A stretch of 64,000 nucleotides of DNA from positions 124,001 through 188,000 of the forward strand of contig JAJTTP010000004.1 in the NCBI GenBank assembly GCA_023313575.1, read 5' to 3'. The notes under the pieces were generated by a model, which saw only the letters and a program-made list of their open reading frames with translations, was not told the DNA's origin and did no database searches. Shown in pieces: positions 1-12,700 of the stretch. The position numbers and the translations under genes are program-made. Each line of letters opens with the position of its first letter. The stretch's first letter is position 1. The DNA is from Eutypella sp. D-1. Lineage: Eukaryota; Ascomycota; Sordariomycetes; Xylariales; Diatrypaceae.

Positions 1-2229
1 TTCTTGTTCTATTTTTTTTTCTTTGTCTTGCCGTGCTCCTCTCTGGTTTTTCTCTTCTTCCCCTTTTTTTCGTTTTTGGTCTTCCTCTTCTATCTTCTCT
101 TCTCTTGTTCTCCTCCTCTCCATCCATCCAGAACAGAACAGAACACAGAATACGGAACACATTTTTTTTTAATTTCACCCACCTATATCTCACCATTTTT
201 TAAAGTATTTTAGTTTTTATTCATAACCAGGAGAGCCCCATTTAAGGGGGAACGGGAACGGGAACGGGAACGGAGGACGCGGGGGGGGGGGGGGAGCAAA
301 GCAGAGCCAGAGCAGAGTTAGCTAGAGTTAGGGGATTGGAGCAAAGAAGCAATAAAGTTCAAAAGAAAAGGGGAGGAAGAGAGGAAAAAAAAGGAAAAAG
401 AAGGACCGGAGCAAAGAGAGAGAGAGAGAGAGGGCGTGACCTCCGTGATAGGAGAGCCGGCGCCGAGCAATCAATCAAGCAAGCAAGCAAATAAGCAAAC
501 AAACAGGCAAGCAACAGAGCAAACATGGAGTCTATTAGTGATGGGAAATACCCTCGTACGTACATTACAACATACATAGGTACGCCAGACACCATTCGTC
601 TACCTAGGTAGTAGTGCGCCATCCCCCGCCTGCTTGAGCGAGCGAGCATTGAGATATCTATATATATATGTATGTATGTATGCGAATAAAATTGCGAGAG
701 CAGCAACAAATAAACACGAGCCGAAACGGGGGCGCGGGGGGGGGGGGGGGGGGGGGGGGGGGGGAGAGGGGATATAGCAAAAAGAAAGAAAGAAATAACT
801 CTAGAGAGAGAGATACTGAATATGGATGGATGGCCCTCCCTTGTTGCCAGTCGGCTGGCTGTTATGCTTTACACAGATTAATCGCATTACTGTCTGTCTT
901 GTCTGTCTTGTCTTGTCTGTTGTGTGTCTGTCTGTCTGTCTGTCTGTCTGTCTGGCGTGTGTTCTGGCGTGTGTTTGCCGTTGTCGTTCAGGTGATAGAT
1001 AGCATAGCCTAGCTAGCTTAGGCCCCCTGGGACAGAAAAGTTGAGGGGGCCATTAGATTTCCCCCCGCCCCCCCCCTCCATTATTTGGCCTTTATATAGT
1101 GATCCATTCATCTTTGGAACTCTCAATCGTCACAGTTGTCGATCAAGTAAACTACTGTAAGGATTTAGGCGCTTTAGCTATATTGCCAAAGCCAGATACC
1201 AACGGCGCCGTTTAGGCCACCTATTTACAAAGCAGTTTTGTCCCAAGGCACACTCTCTTCTCTCCTACTTAATAATAATATAAACTTTTAAGCCATAAGC
1301 AACCTAATTTACGTACGATTCTTCACAACCACCTTATATTCCCATCTCCATACACAGAATTCCATGGGATCAATGTAGCAAACTGGGGCAAGAAATGTTT
1401 ATTAACTTTGCTCTTAGTGGTATCCTCCTATTCGGGCAATAACGCGGGGGGAGGAAACCGACTAACCCCAGTAAGTAATTAGCTATATAACAAATAATAT
1501 TTCGACATACTATATTTAAACTAGACGAAAAACTTCATATGCAAGATCATGGATGGGGAAAGCCGTGGCGATTACCTAATCGACTACCCATGTATTTCGA
1601 TATCTGTTCCAAGGTCCAACTTTAGGAAGGTTTGTTGCCTTCATCAACTTCATTACTACTCCCACTACTACTACTCCTACTAACTACAATTGTTGTTCCT
1701 TGCAGTGCTGACATCCTAATCCACCCTGAATACTTAATTACCTTGATTACTTCCTTGAATGATATCTCCGAATCTTATCACCATCAAAATATATACCTAG
1801 GTAATCGAACCAACGATTTAAGCAAGCGAAAATAAGCAAGCAACCTTGGAAGTGAATCAATCATTCAATTAATTAATGAACCGAATCTAGTCGAATCGAC
1901 CATCAGCGCGCGCACGGTTTCATCCTCCATCTATTTTCTTTTCCCCGCAAAGATCACGTACAGTACAGTACATTATACATAAGGATCTAAACAGTACTTG
2001 AATACCTAGGCAGGCATCTGCTCTCATTAGACCGTCAGAGAAAACTGGTAATAAGAGGACTTACTGCTGCCGCTGCCGCTGCCGCCGCGCCCTTTCCCCC
2101 ACCCGATATAACTTAACATACTCAACCACCACCACACTATCGCCCATCTACCAGGTGGAATCAATCCAAGGATCAAACTAGGATCACATCAGCAGCAGTC
2201 GCCCCCGCCAGCCAGGCAGCCAATAAATC
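1..2229. other. Non-coding spacer rich in microsatellites and poly-G
   Basis: No supported gene. The stretch has pyrimidine-rich sequence at the left edge, a short tandem of GGGAAC units near 245-271, G runs at 281-294 and 736-764, GA-rich stretches, a TGTC microsatellite around 925-955, and CAG/CCG-rich sequence just before the first gene. The open frames here are low-complexity (Leu-, Ser- or Gly-rich) and show no domain. The last few hundred bases presumably include the promoter and 5' UTR of the regulator starting at 2230. Confidence 0.6.
736..764. repeat. 29-nt poly-G run
   Basis: An uninterrupted run of 29 G, the longest homopolymer I saw in the window. It lies in non-coding sequence, 5' of the first gene. 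Runs of this length are prone to length error in assembly, so the exact count should not be trusted. Confidence 0.85.
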
Positions 2230-5108
2230 ATGGCTGGTCTCGGACTAGACGAGGTAGCCAGCCGACATTCACAAACTGCTCCCGAGATGGCGGAGAGCGA
2301 CGATCGCGATCACGATCACGACCGGGACTACGATAATGACGTCGATGTCGATGACGAGAATCAAGAGAATCAATATGATGATAACCGCGACAGCATTACA
2401 CAACAGCAGAAGCAACAACAACAGCAGCAGCAGCGACAGCAACAAGGCCAAAGCCAAGACCACACTCCAAATAAACCCCCTCCTCGAAAGCGGAGACGCC
2501 TCGTCATATCATGTACGGAATGTCACAGGAGGAAACAAAAGTGCGATCGCAAACTACCCTGCACGAATTGTCAGACGCGCAACAAGGAGTCTGCCTGTCG
2601 CTACGAGACCGGGAAACCCCTTCGCAAGGAGAGCCGCAATGACTATCGCAATGACTCCTCCGCCCCCTCGAACGAAGGCCCGTCCCCGGACACCCAGCAG
2701 CCCCCGCATACGCATGCTTCTGCCGTACGCTCTAATGCCGTCACCCTCGGCTATACCACCAACGGCAACTCACCTCTGGATATATTGACCAAGATCGACG
2801 GCGGTGGGCGGGCCGGTGCGAGTAGCGGCGCTACTGGCATCTTTGCGGGGATGGGCGGCGACATGTTCGAGGGAGACAGCGCCGGTGTTCGCGAGCGCTA
2901 CAAATCACTTATACGGCAACTTCCCGCCCGAAGTTACCTCGACCAGCTGATGGATATATACGACCGCGACATCAACTGGCAGTACTGCGGTCTCGACATG
3001 CCCATCCTGCAAGAGCTCGTCGACCAGTGGTACGAGGTTCCCTTTAGCCTTCTGAACAGCAGCGGTCCGCAAGCCCTTGACCCCATGCTTAGGGCCCTCC
3101 CCGCCGTCATGTTCCACCTCATGGCCACTGCACTCCTATACCTGCCCGACAGCGCCCACGACACCTTCAACTCCCTGAAATACGCCAACATGTCCTTCGA
3201 CGACCTCGCTCTCGAGTACAGCGAGTCCGGCGTCGCCATCCTCTCCCTGCTCGGCAAGCGCCAGATGTCTATCGTCACTGTGCTCGCCGGCTGGCTGCGC
3301 GCCGGTTTCCTGAAGTACACCGGCCAGGTCACAGAAGCTGTGAGTTTCAAACCCGCCTACCCGCTTCTTTACCCCCTTACTTTTTAGCTAAACTCCATCG
3401 ACAGTGGCACCAGATAGGAAGCGCCATTCGGGACGCCCAGGAGATTGGCTTACATCGCGACCAGTATGACCCGCAGCCCGCCCCCGAGGACTCGGCAGAC
3501 ACCATCCTCGACAAGCTGTGGATGGCGCAGTTCCGGAGGCGGGTCTGGATGACCCTGATCGGCTGGGACCTGCACACGGGCGCCGTGCTGGGCCGGCCGA
3601 CGAGCGTGGACTTCCGGCAGATGAACCGCAGCGTGCCGATAGACGTGGTGCTGCCCAACGACAAGAAGAAGATGCCGCTGGTGCCGCGGGGTGACGACGA
3701 CCCGCCAACGCCCCTGACGCGGGCGATCTGGGCCTTCGAGATGATCCAACCACTACGAGAGATACTAGACCTAGAGAAGGAAGGGCCGTTCCCCAAGGAC
3801 TTCTCCAAGGTCGACAACCTGCACCAGCAGCTGGTGGAAATCCAGAACAAGACACCGGCACCGTTCCGGCTCGAAAACCCGGACACGCGGTTCGACCACC
3901 TGCCCGAGTGCTGGTGGCTGCCGCTGGTGCGACCGAACCTGCCGCAGATGATGGCCTTCAACTTCATGGCGCTGCACCGGCCGTACATCTTCACGCGGGA
4001 GAAATCGCGACACGAGGCGCTGCGGGCGAGTATCGAGATGCTCGAGACGCAGCGGATCTACTTCAGCATGATGTCGCCGCACCAATTCAAGACGTTCGCG
4101 CTGTTCTTCGGCACCTTCGACGCCGTGGTCATGGTGGCGTCGATCTACATCCTGTTCCCGCGCGAGCACGTCGAGCTGCTGCCCATCGCCGTGCAGCACT
4201 TCCGGTGGGCGGTGGACCGCTTCGAGCGCATGGCCGAGCGCAACCGTCTCGCGCAGGCCGCCCTCGGCGTCCTCAACGCTATTTACATCCGCTTCAAGAA
4301 GGCCGTCGCTGCCCACTTCCGCTGCGAGAACGGCACCTGCATTGCTCGCGACAGCGGCATCACGACCGGCATGGCTATCGTCGGCGGCTGCCCTCTGCCC
4401 CTGAGCGGCGGCGGCGGCTCCGACACGCACTCTCACTCGCAGACCCACACCCCGAACTCCAACGCCAACTCCAACTCCAACTCCTCCCCCTCCGACCTCA
4501 ACTCCCGACCCACGACCACGACGACACCCTCGTCCATGACGAGCACCAAGCACACCGCGACCACGATCCCGGGCCCACCGTCGACATTCGGCAGCAGCAT
4601 GAGCGGCGCCGCGTCCTCCGTGAGCGCGGGGCTGACCCCCGCGGCGTCGCTACAGGGCACCGACACGACGCCCAACAGCAGTATTTTCGACGCCGCCACC
4701 ACAACAACAACAAGCGCGGCTGACCCCACCGCCGCCGCTGAGTGGTCGTTCCCCGCTGACTTCGACTTCAGCAGTATCATGCCCATGTACCCGATGGGCG
4801 ATATCGTGTATAACGAGTTGACGGGCGTGCTAGCCAATCCGAACCCCAACCCGAACCCCAATCCGAACCCAACCCCCACCGCCAACTCCAACCCCAACAA
4901 CCCATCCGAAGGCGCCTGGGGCCAGGGCATGATGTCAGCGGGCATGGCAGGAAGCCAGGACATGCACGACGGAACGGCGGGGGCCATGGGCACAGGTACA
5001 GGCGCAGGTACAGGTATAATGTTCGATGAGGAACAGCCCTGGCAGTTCGGCGGCGATTTCGGGAATGATACGATTTGGAATCTGTTGAATCAGTTTCCCT
5101 CGCAGTGA
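2230..5108 (+). CDS. Zn2Cys6 transcription factor with fungal-specific TF domain
   Basis: Nuclear DNA-binding regulator, two exons: 2230-3339 and 3405-5108 (65-nt intron, GTGAGT donor, GCTAAAC branch site, CAG acceptor), 937 aa. After an acidic and poly-Gln N-terminus, a basic KRRR patch leads into the binuclear zinc cluster at residues 95-123 (six Cys, spacing 2-6-5-2-8). The middle homology region follows, with the ARSYLDQL..NWQYCGLDMPI segment near residue 237 and an RRVW..GWD..LGRPTSVD segment just after the intron; the splice rebuilds the usual IGSAIRDAQEIGLHRD motif. The C-terminus is low complexity (Ser/Thr/Asn, an Asn-Pro repeat, Gly/Met-rich), typical of activation regions. Family membership is clear, but I do not recognise the target pathway. 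The first ATG of the open frame is used. Confidence 0.9.
4846..4884 (+). repeat. In-frame Asn-Pro coding repeat
   Basis: Tandem hexamers of the AACCCC/AACCCG type encode about six Asn-Pro pairs in the C-terminal tail of the regulator. This is a candidate site for length variation between strains. Confidence 0.75.
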
Positions 5109-6023
5109 ATACAGAGAAAAGAGGGGTTTCTGTTTTTTTTGGGGGGGGGGGGTATAGGGGGTATAGGGGGTTGGTTGGTGCGGGTTATGAGATATGAACC
5201 TGCCCTACCCCTACGCTGCCGTGTAGTGTGGTGTGGTGTGGTGCGGTGTAGTGTGGTGTTGTTCAGTGTACTGTATACAGCGTGGATGAATGGATGGATA
5301 GATGGATCCACGTTTTTGAATGATGTTTGGTGGGGGGGGGGGAAGGGGCGTAATGATCCGGACCGGATGGATGAATGGATGAATGGGATGATATACCAAG
5401 CAAGCAAGCAAAGGAAGCAAGCAAAGCAAGCAAATGAGACGCAAAAAATGAGATCTGAAATTTACTACAGCCCAGCCTAGCCCCGGCCGACATATATATA
5501 GCGGAACAGCCCGACGGGACGGGGCGAGGCGGGACGGGATGGGATAAAAATCATGGGAAATGAATCGCTATATTAGTTATGTATGCTTCACAGTTCACAG
5601 TTCACAAGGACACAAGGACACAGGGACAATCTCAACGAAAAGGCAACGGTTTGGAACGTAAATAATGGGATGGGATGGGATGGGATACCCCCTATGATAT
5701 TATATACTTTTTATATATACGTATATGTTATGTGTGTACGAGGCGCGGGTAGTTAAACAACCCCCCTCCCCCCTACCCCCTACCCCACATTTTTTTCGGG
5801 AGAAGAAAAGGAGAGAAAAGTAAATAAAGGGAGAAGCCAGCATGTTGTTATAACTGCTATGTGTTATATATTTATTATTATCCCAGTCATCTCGTCTGTG
5901 TTATAAATACCTATCTGTACCTTATTATACGTAAGTATTTCTTTTGCGTTTCTAAAACGGTACGTACGCGAATAAATATGTATATACCTAAAATCCCCCC
6001 GTATTCGAACTCGAACGTGAAAC

Positions 6024-6026
<3 letters not shown>

Positions 6027-6097
<71 letters not shown>
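6027..6097. repeat. (TC)n microsatellite, about 35 units
   Basis: A perfect TC/GA dinucleotide array of roughly 71 nt with no interruptions. It sits in the spacer between the first two genes and could serve as a polymorphic marker. Confidence 0.9.
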
Positions 6098-6101
<4 letters not shown>

Positions 6102-6779
6102 GTGTGTATGTCTTACCCTATCGCATCCAGTATACTTAATATAAGGAGCGTCGTAATACCGATGGAACTGATCTTGTATTTTCTAAGTTTTAACAAAAGA
6201 AAAGCTATTTAGAAAGCCTATATATAGAAGAGAGCGGGGGAATGTTACCCCGTGGCTCCATTTATGGGAGAGAGCCCCACAACCATAGTAGGCTGCTCTC
6301 ATTGGTTGCGACATACCCCCCACTTCCCTCACCTCCCAACCTCTTCATCTCCTCTGCTGTTTTCTCCACCTAATCTAGGCATACCACATTACCACAGCAA
6401 ATAGCAAATTTTACTTGGTTTAGGGGGGGGGTAAAGTCACATGCGCACGGTAGACAGGTAACGGGTTTAGGGTTTAAGTGCTATAAGTATGGGAGGTAGG
6501 TAGCTAGGCAAAGGTCCAGAGAGAAGGCTTGACTTTTGCGGTGATGGCATGGCTACCTACCGCATGGTGCTGAAGTACATATAGCCAAAGGCTTATCAAC
6601 CCCCCCCCCCTTTCCTTACCCAGGTACATAGATTAACATATAAGTACACCAGCCCAAATATCGCTATTCCAGCATGGCGATAACGAAGATCGTCCCGGTA
6701 GTTAATATCCCACATACAGTCCCACCTATCACGAGAGAGAGGAGTAGAGGAGAGAGAGGGTTACCTGGATGGTGATATA

Positions 6780-6807
6780 GGTTAGGTTAGGTTAGGTTAG
6801 GTAGGTA
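6780..6807. repeat. Short TTAGG pentamer array
   Basis: Four to five tandem GGTTA units followed by a GGTA variant. It resembles the fungal telomere hexamer TTAGGG minus one G, but it is short, interstitial and pentameric, so it is best read as a simple repeat. Confidence 0.7.
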
Positions 6808-7562
6808 TAGAGATATAAGCGCCTAGACCACCACAGCACATCGCCTTTAGTCCTGATCAGAGGTATGGCTTTGTTTGTGGGGGATGTTAGAAGTCTGGGC
6901 TTCTGGCCTGACAACTTAGTCCTGTTATATACGGACTATCTATTTAGTGCGTGTGTATTCTCCTAACTTGACAACTCTACATACATACATAGGATCGATG
7001 TTGTCCTCAACTCACGCCAGCGCACGCACCTGAAGTCAAGTTTGGTAGTTGGACCACCTACCTACCTATTTACACCATCACGCGACAGACTCCTCACACT
7101 GCACAACTTAAACTTAGCGTTAGGGGTTTGTCGCGGGAAAGAGGGGCCAAGGAACGAAAAAAGAGAAGAGAAAAAGGAAAGGAAAAGCCAAATGAGTGTT
7201 ATATCTTCCGATATACAAGCGCCGATAACAGGCCCCCCCTCCCCTCCCCTCCCCCCTTTCCCGTTGCCGTGCTTCACGGCGAGGGTAAAAGTAAGCTCGG
7301 GGGGAGGTGTCGACAGAGACCGACAGGACCCAATTTGTCTCTCTTACATATATCCCTTCCTCCGCGCGTGTGTTTGTTTTTTGTTTCCCCGCCGCCCAGC
7401 TTCATCAATCTAGATAGGCTTTTAGACTTGTATTTTTCTCCGGCGAAGAAAATAGTAGTTAATATGAGGCAGAAAACAAAGTTTATCCATGAAATCCACC
7501 GCCGTTAGAGCTCTCTTCTTCGTCGTCTTTGCCGTAGAACTCCTCGTAGCTAGCTAGCTAGC

Positions 7563-9776
7563 CTAATAGTCGGGAGATCGCGGATACTTAAATTTGGTGC
7601 CCGGGGGATGCTCCTCGGTGCGGAACTTGCAGTAGGGATGGGTACAGATCGCGTTGATCACACTCGGGCACTGTTTCGAGTTAATTAGACAAAAGAATCT
7701 TCCGTCTCATCTTTCACGCCCGAGACTTACATGGTGGCCGTAGATGCAATTCTCCACGTCACAGTCCTGGCCGTTAGTGCAAGGATTCAGGCGAGCGAGG
7801 AAAGCGATAGCATTGAGCTCGTCCTTGTTCGGGTTATATTTGTGCTCAAAGGTGCAGTCGCTGCCCTTGGTGCAGGGACCGCGGAGGAAGTGGTTGTTAC
7901 AGAGTTTGTTGTTATCTTTTCGTTTTTTGATGTTCTCCAGGACCGCTTGGTTGAGGGGGATCGGCGTGTCGAGGCCACGAGGGCCGGGGTTCCACGGAGG
8001 CGGCTGCGGCTTGGGGACGCGGCCCGTGCTGACCGGGGTCTTGAGCGGGATGGGTAGCGTGATCTGCGGGGGCGGGCTGGCTTTTGATGTGACAGTAGCA
8101 TATGAAAAGCCGCCTGGCGCCGGTGCCGGCGTCGGCGTCGCAGAGACAATGGACGGAGTAGAAGTGGGCGAGACGGCCGTGTTAGGCGCGGTGGCGGATC
8201 TGTTCACCAGCTTGACGCCTCGGAAGATATCCCTCATGCTTATGATATTTGCACCAGTGGCCTCTAACTCCCGAACAGTCGGATAACCCTCCAAGATGGT
8301 GATGCGTCGTCGGGTATTATCATCGCTGACCAAGTCATCCAAAAAGGGGGCATACCCAGCGTCGTGAGATATACCTAGTACGATCTGCTTGCAGTTGTGA
8401 TTGCGAAGATTCCACCGAGTTATCTCTGCCCAGAATGTAAGTTTCAGAGTCCAAGGAAACACGACGAGGCCGGTGGCCACTTAATAGAGTTACTTACCCC
8501 TGATTTTGGAGTCGGCTCTCTCCTTACCATAGCCGACATCGATAAAATCGAAGGATGCCTTCGCCTGAGTGAAACCGAGGAAGAAGTCCTTCACATCGTT
8601 TTCGTTGTCGACGGAGCCGTCGCGCTTCATGGCTTTACTGAGGCCATTCAGATTAGCAACAATCTTAGCGACGATTTCAATTTCGTCGGCAACTTTGCAC
8701 TGTTCGGCTACAGCTTGTCGAAAGGCGGTCGCTGCTTTCTTTCCCCCTTCAAGACCCTGTTTGATATATTCTTCTTTGAACTAAGGGTTTCAGAGGGTCA
8801 GCTGAGACATCACGCTATATGGTGGGACAGTACGGGCTGATTGGGCGGACTTACGATCAAACCATCTCCGTCCACGAGGACCATAACATAGGGGTTTCGG
8901 TTCTGGTCGGGGCCAGGCAGGTCAGCCGGCATATCTCAGACAACCCAGATAGGCAAGAATAATGTTCACCTTCAAGTTATCATTTTCCTGCTGGGTATAC
9001 TCCAAACGAGCCTCAGCATCGCGCAGACGGGCCTGCAGATCCCTCCTGGATTTGATGGCATCTTCAAGATCCAGGCGTATGTCTCTGACTTCCTGGCGAA
9101 GGAGGGCATTTTCGTGACGAAAGGTGCTTTCGACATGTTCGGCGTATACCATGAGGTCCTAAGCAAGGGAGGTCAGATTAACATCAACGTAATACGTAGC
9201 TAGAATTGTGTGGATTTGGGCGCTCCTTGCCCTCGGCAAGGACGTGATCAGCTCTCTACCCGTGCCCATCCTTGCTAACAGGGTTTCGAGAGACCGAAGC
9301 TGTCGGGGTAAATAAGAGAAGTCTGTCATGCATATAATGTAATATTCGACCTAAAGGAGCACCTAATAAGGAATGACATAGGGTCCTGTGGTGGTGGGCA
9401 GTCCCGCCGTTCCCGCCGCTCCCGCTCTTCCGCCATCCCGAGCGGGAGAGGAAGCGGAAGGGGAAGCGGGATGCGAGTTGCGGGTCAAGGAATGGAAGAA
9501 CAAGGGAATGTAGTGTGTGTGGGGATGGGATGATAAGCGCGGGAGTGAGGCAGGGAGGAGGCAAGGAGGAGGGCTAATCGTGGGGATGGGTCTCCCACTA
9601 ATCGCCCAGCTCCCGACTACCACCAATGTCTAGGAAATCGGAGGAAAATATCAACTGAAATAGAAACTTACGCGGATAAAATTTTGGGTTTGGTCTCTCT
9701 GAATTTCATATTCTTGATATCGGCTTACAAAGTCCATAATGCCGAGGCTGCCCTGCTTCGACGTTGTGGACGACAT
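7563..9776 (-). CDS. NYN-like domain / CCCH zinc-finger protein
   Basis: Predicted RNA-binding protein of six exons on the minus strand: 9672-9776, 8970-9158, 8855-8902, 8498-8780, 7731-8425, 7563-7670, giving 475 aa. All joins are in phase with GT-AG ends. Residues 45-98 form a heptad-rich coiled coil (HENALLRQEVRDIRLDLEDA). A NYN/PIN-like fold is suggested by VMVLVDGDG near 104-112, DVGYGKERADSK, and GISHDAGYAPFLDDL, the acidic-residue pattern seen in such nuclease-like domains. A Pro/Ser/Thr linker follows. Then come CCCH fingers: C-x8-C-x5-C-x3-H at 384-403, a second C-x5-C-x4-C-x3-H at about 424-440, and a possible third in the last exon. Intron 1 is 513 nt, while the others are 60-74 nt. 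The start is the ATG giving MSSTTSKQG; a missed small exon inside the long intron cannot be excluded. Nuclease activity is inference only. Confidence 0.82.
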
Positions 9777-12700
9777 GATGTCTGTCTGAGCTTTGCTGGG
9801 CGTGTAGGCTGTGGTCAGAATCGAGTAAGACTAATGGAGGGGCAGGTATTGAGTGAGGTGGGGAAAATGAGTGGGATGGGATGGAGTGGGATGGGAAAGA
9901 CGGTTGTCAAATAATCTTGAAAAATATGTTGATCACGGGGGAAATTGTTGCTGCTCATAAAATCCCGATGTGGAATTCGGGATGTAGCAAGTAGTAGTAG
10001 TGGTGGTGGTAGTTGTGCTGCTGCTACTGATGGTAATAGATAAGTGACAATGATGGATGGTGACAATGATGAATGCATTAAATGCTGATGTTGGTTTATC
10101 TGGTTTTGCGGGTTGGGGGTAAGTCGTTGCTCACTTTAGCGGCCTAAGTAAAATAATGTATCAGTAGGTATAACTATAGTTATAACTAATGGTAAACTGG
10201 TTCACATGCTCCCCTGCTCCCATTGATGATGTGAGTCCGTTGGCTACCTAGGTAGACAAGGAGGAAAATGTGTAACTAATGTCAATAAATAAAAGGTACA
10301 AAAGAAAGGAAGTAAAAAGCATGTATGTAATAAAGCATGTTTTAGAAAAAGGCGTTTATATCATTATGCCAGCGCATAAATTTTGGGATAATGTGCTCTT
10401 ACCTCAATACCTAAATATCTGTACAACGTCTACCTGCAGCGGCAATGATGATAGTGACGATGACCTAAGCAGTAGGAACAGAAAAGCGGGCTAAGGTAAG
10501 TAAGTAGCAGTAAGTAGGTACTTAGGCATGTGAATATTTTAAAGGCGACAGAAGAAGAGTGGAGGAGGAGTGGAGTGGAGGAATAGAGGAGAAAGAAGTA
10601 AAGCGATCGATGGCTAGATGCAATAATTCAGTGTGGTTTCCGCCAAGAGATGGGACAAGAAGTAAAGAGAGAGAAATAATAATTCCTACTCTACTAGGTA
10701 ACTCCAGACCAAATTGAATGTGTGTTCCAAGGTTTCCACCGCCAGGGCCAGCCACGATACACTTAATACTTGCTTAATACCTTGATACCCGGGCACTTGC
10801 TCAGGTATCATGGATGCGTACATGCCCTGCCCACCCAGGTGCCCACCTAGGGTAAGTACTTATAATCCTGTGTAGAGGACTTAGAGGGTATCTGCGCATC
10901 CGGTAGTCTGGTAGTCTAGACACACCCACAAAAACTACGGCAAAACTACCTCCTAGACATGTCGGGAATATCTCAAGTTTAGAAAAAAAGACGGGACTAA
11001 CCTTAGAATATGACAAGCAGCTGGCAGATAGATCGGCGAATGAGCCAAGGTGTGTGTGTATTCAAACGCAAAAGACACAGAGACCGTAACGGTTTGCGAA
11101 TCACAGGGTCCCGTCGTGCAGTGCTATCGAATAGTAAATAGACATTCGCATCGAATTTAGGAGAGGATGAAAAGTGGGAAGAGGGTATTGGAAACTACCA
11201 GCATAAAACTGATATGATAGTGGAGAGATGCCTGTAGGTCTGTATGTACTTACCCAGCAGTAACTTCGTACCTACCAAGTAAGTCCGGGTAGACTAATGG
11301 AAGGAGGTGGCAAGGTGGGCTGTTAGCGCGGGGTAGCACTTGCCCAGAATAGATTTGTATATATAGTGTATATACATGGCAACATGTAGAGTAGCACAAG
11401 ACATTCAATTTAGGTATCACTTACAATCGGCGTTATCCATAGGTACCATTCACTGGCGTTCGCAGAGGCCGCGCTTCTATCATAAATGTATGCGGTTGCC
11501 CCGGAATGTGCGTCTATGAGGCTTGCAGGGCGGTTTAGCTGTTAACCATAATTACCTAAGTAGTAATAGTATATATATATGTACGCCCGGGCGCCATCCG
11601 CCTCGCCTTGATTGCCCCCCCCCCCCTCTCCTCCGTCTTTACGATTAGATCTCAAAGGAATTCAAATTTAAGTTCTGGGGCGGCTGCGGCTCATCACAGA
11701 AAAACCAACGACGGCGCATGATACGCGCATTACACACTTCCACACGGTGATACAAGTTGGTGGGATTTGGAATTTTTCAAGCCACCAAATAACTGACTGA
11801 CTGACTGTGCACGAACACTGGAAGTAAGGAAGTAGGTAATATGCCCTAGGATCCTCATCCTTTAACCCCAACATGCCCCTACGTTCACTTCCTCGAGCAG
11901 TGTAAGTCTTGCTTGGTCTAGGATATATCCTCTATTTGCAACAGACAGACGGGAACGGGTAGGGTAGGGTATATACTCAGGTCCCGCAAGGATATCCAGG
12001 CACCGACCAATAGCCACCCAAGCCAGCGTCCTGGGTTTCTCCATCCCACGGCCGTTCTTCGCCCGCTCCCGGCCCGTCTTTTTTTTTTCTCTAGGTGCTT
12101 ATTCAAAAGCAAGGGGTTATAGTTATGGTTATCGCTAAGTGTATAAACATAGCCGCAAAAGTTGTTAAAGGAAAAGAAAAAAAAGGGAGGAGGGGTGGGT
12201 TAGGGAACTATATGTATTCGCTTGCTCTCATATGATCCTACGTCCTTGACGACCTAGACCTTGTCAATGGCGTCCGTACACTCTATCTACGCCGTTCCAG
12301 CATCCCGTTCCGCATATATTGCTCATTGGAATGCCAGCAACTTTCGAAAGCTGGGTTTCTGTTCCGAGGAAAAGAAAAGAAAGAAGAAGACTCGGGGCTT
12401 GATATCCTGCCCCCGGTGGAATGGGAGCAAGAGCGTGACCAACTTGAGGTCCAGCCACCATCGCTCCTAAGATAGGCGCAAGCAACGTCTAACGAATGTC
12501 CTACCAGAGCATAATACGCGCACGACAGCGAACGTTAAAGCTCGACACTGGGTACGGCATACCTTGTCTCCAAAGAGGGGGCCGGTAAGTGAGTGAGCGA
12601 ATGGCATTCGCTGGTCAACTTATCAGATACCGGAGCGGCTATATACGCACAGATCAGGAACGCGGATACCCGATATCTCATATCACATCACTTACGCAGC

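Larger units (their letters stand above)
5109..7562. other. Non-coding spacer between convergent genes
   Basis: This is a convergent intergenic region of 2.4 kb holding the 3' ends of the genes on each side. It contains G runs at 5141-5152 and 5332-5342, GATG/GGATG-type short repeats, AAGC repeats near 5397-5430, a long CT microsatellite (6027-6097), and a TTAGG array (6780-6807). The open frames are low complexity, and no gene is supported. Confidence 0.6.

Noticed and set aside
4..1012. Several 60-116 codon frames at the left edge
   Set aside because: All are low-complexity (poly-Phe/Leu, poly-Gly, Cys-Leu repeats) made by microsatellites and homopolymers.
3771..4723. Long frames on both strands over the first Zn2Cys6 gene (260 and 271 codons)
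   Set aside because: They are shadows in GC-rich coding DNA: Arg/Ala/His-rich with no domain, while the forward frame has clear regulator motifs.
6027..6097. Considered as a promoter CT-box
   Set aside because: At 71 nt it is a pure dinucleotide array between convergent genes, so a microsatellite is the simpler reading.
12264..12485. Gly/Ala/Pro-rich 73-codon minus-strand frame
   Set aside because: It looked like a glycine-zipper start, but no in-phase exon or domain could be found around it.
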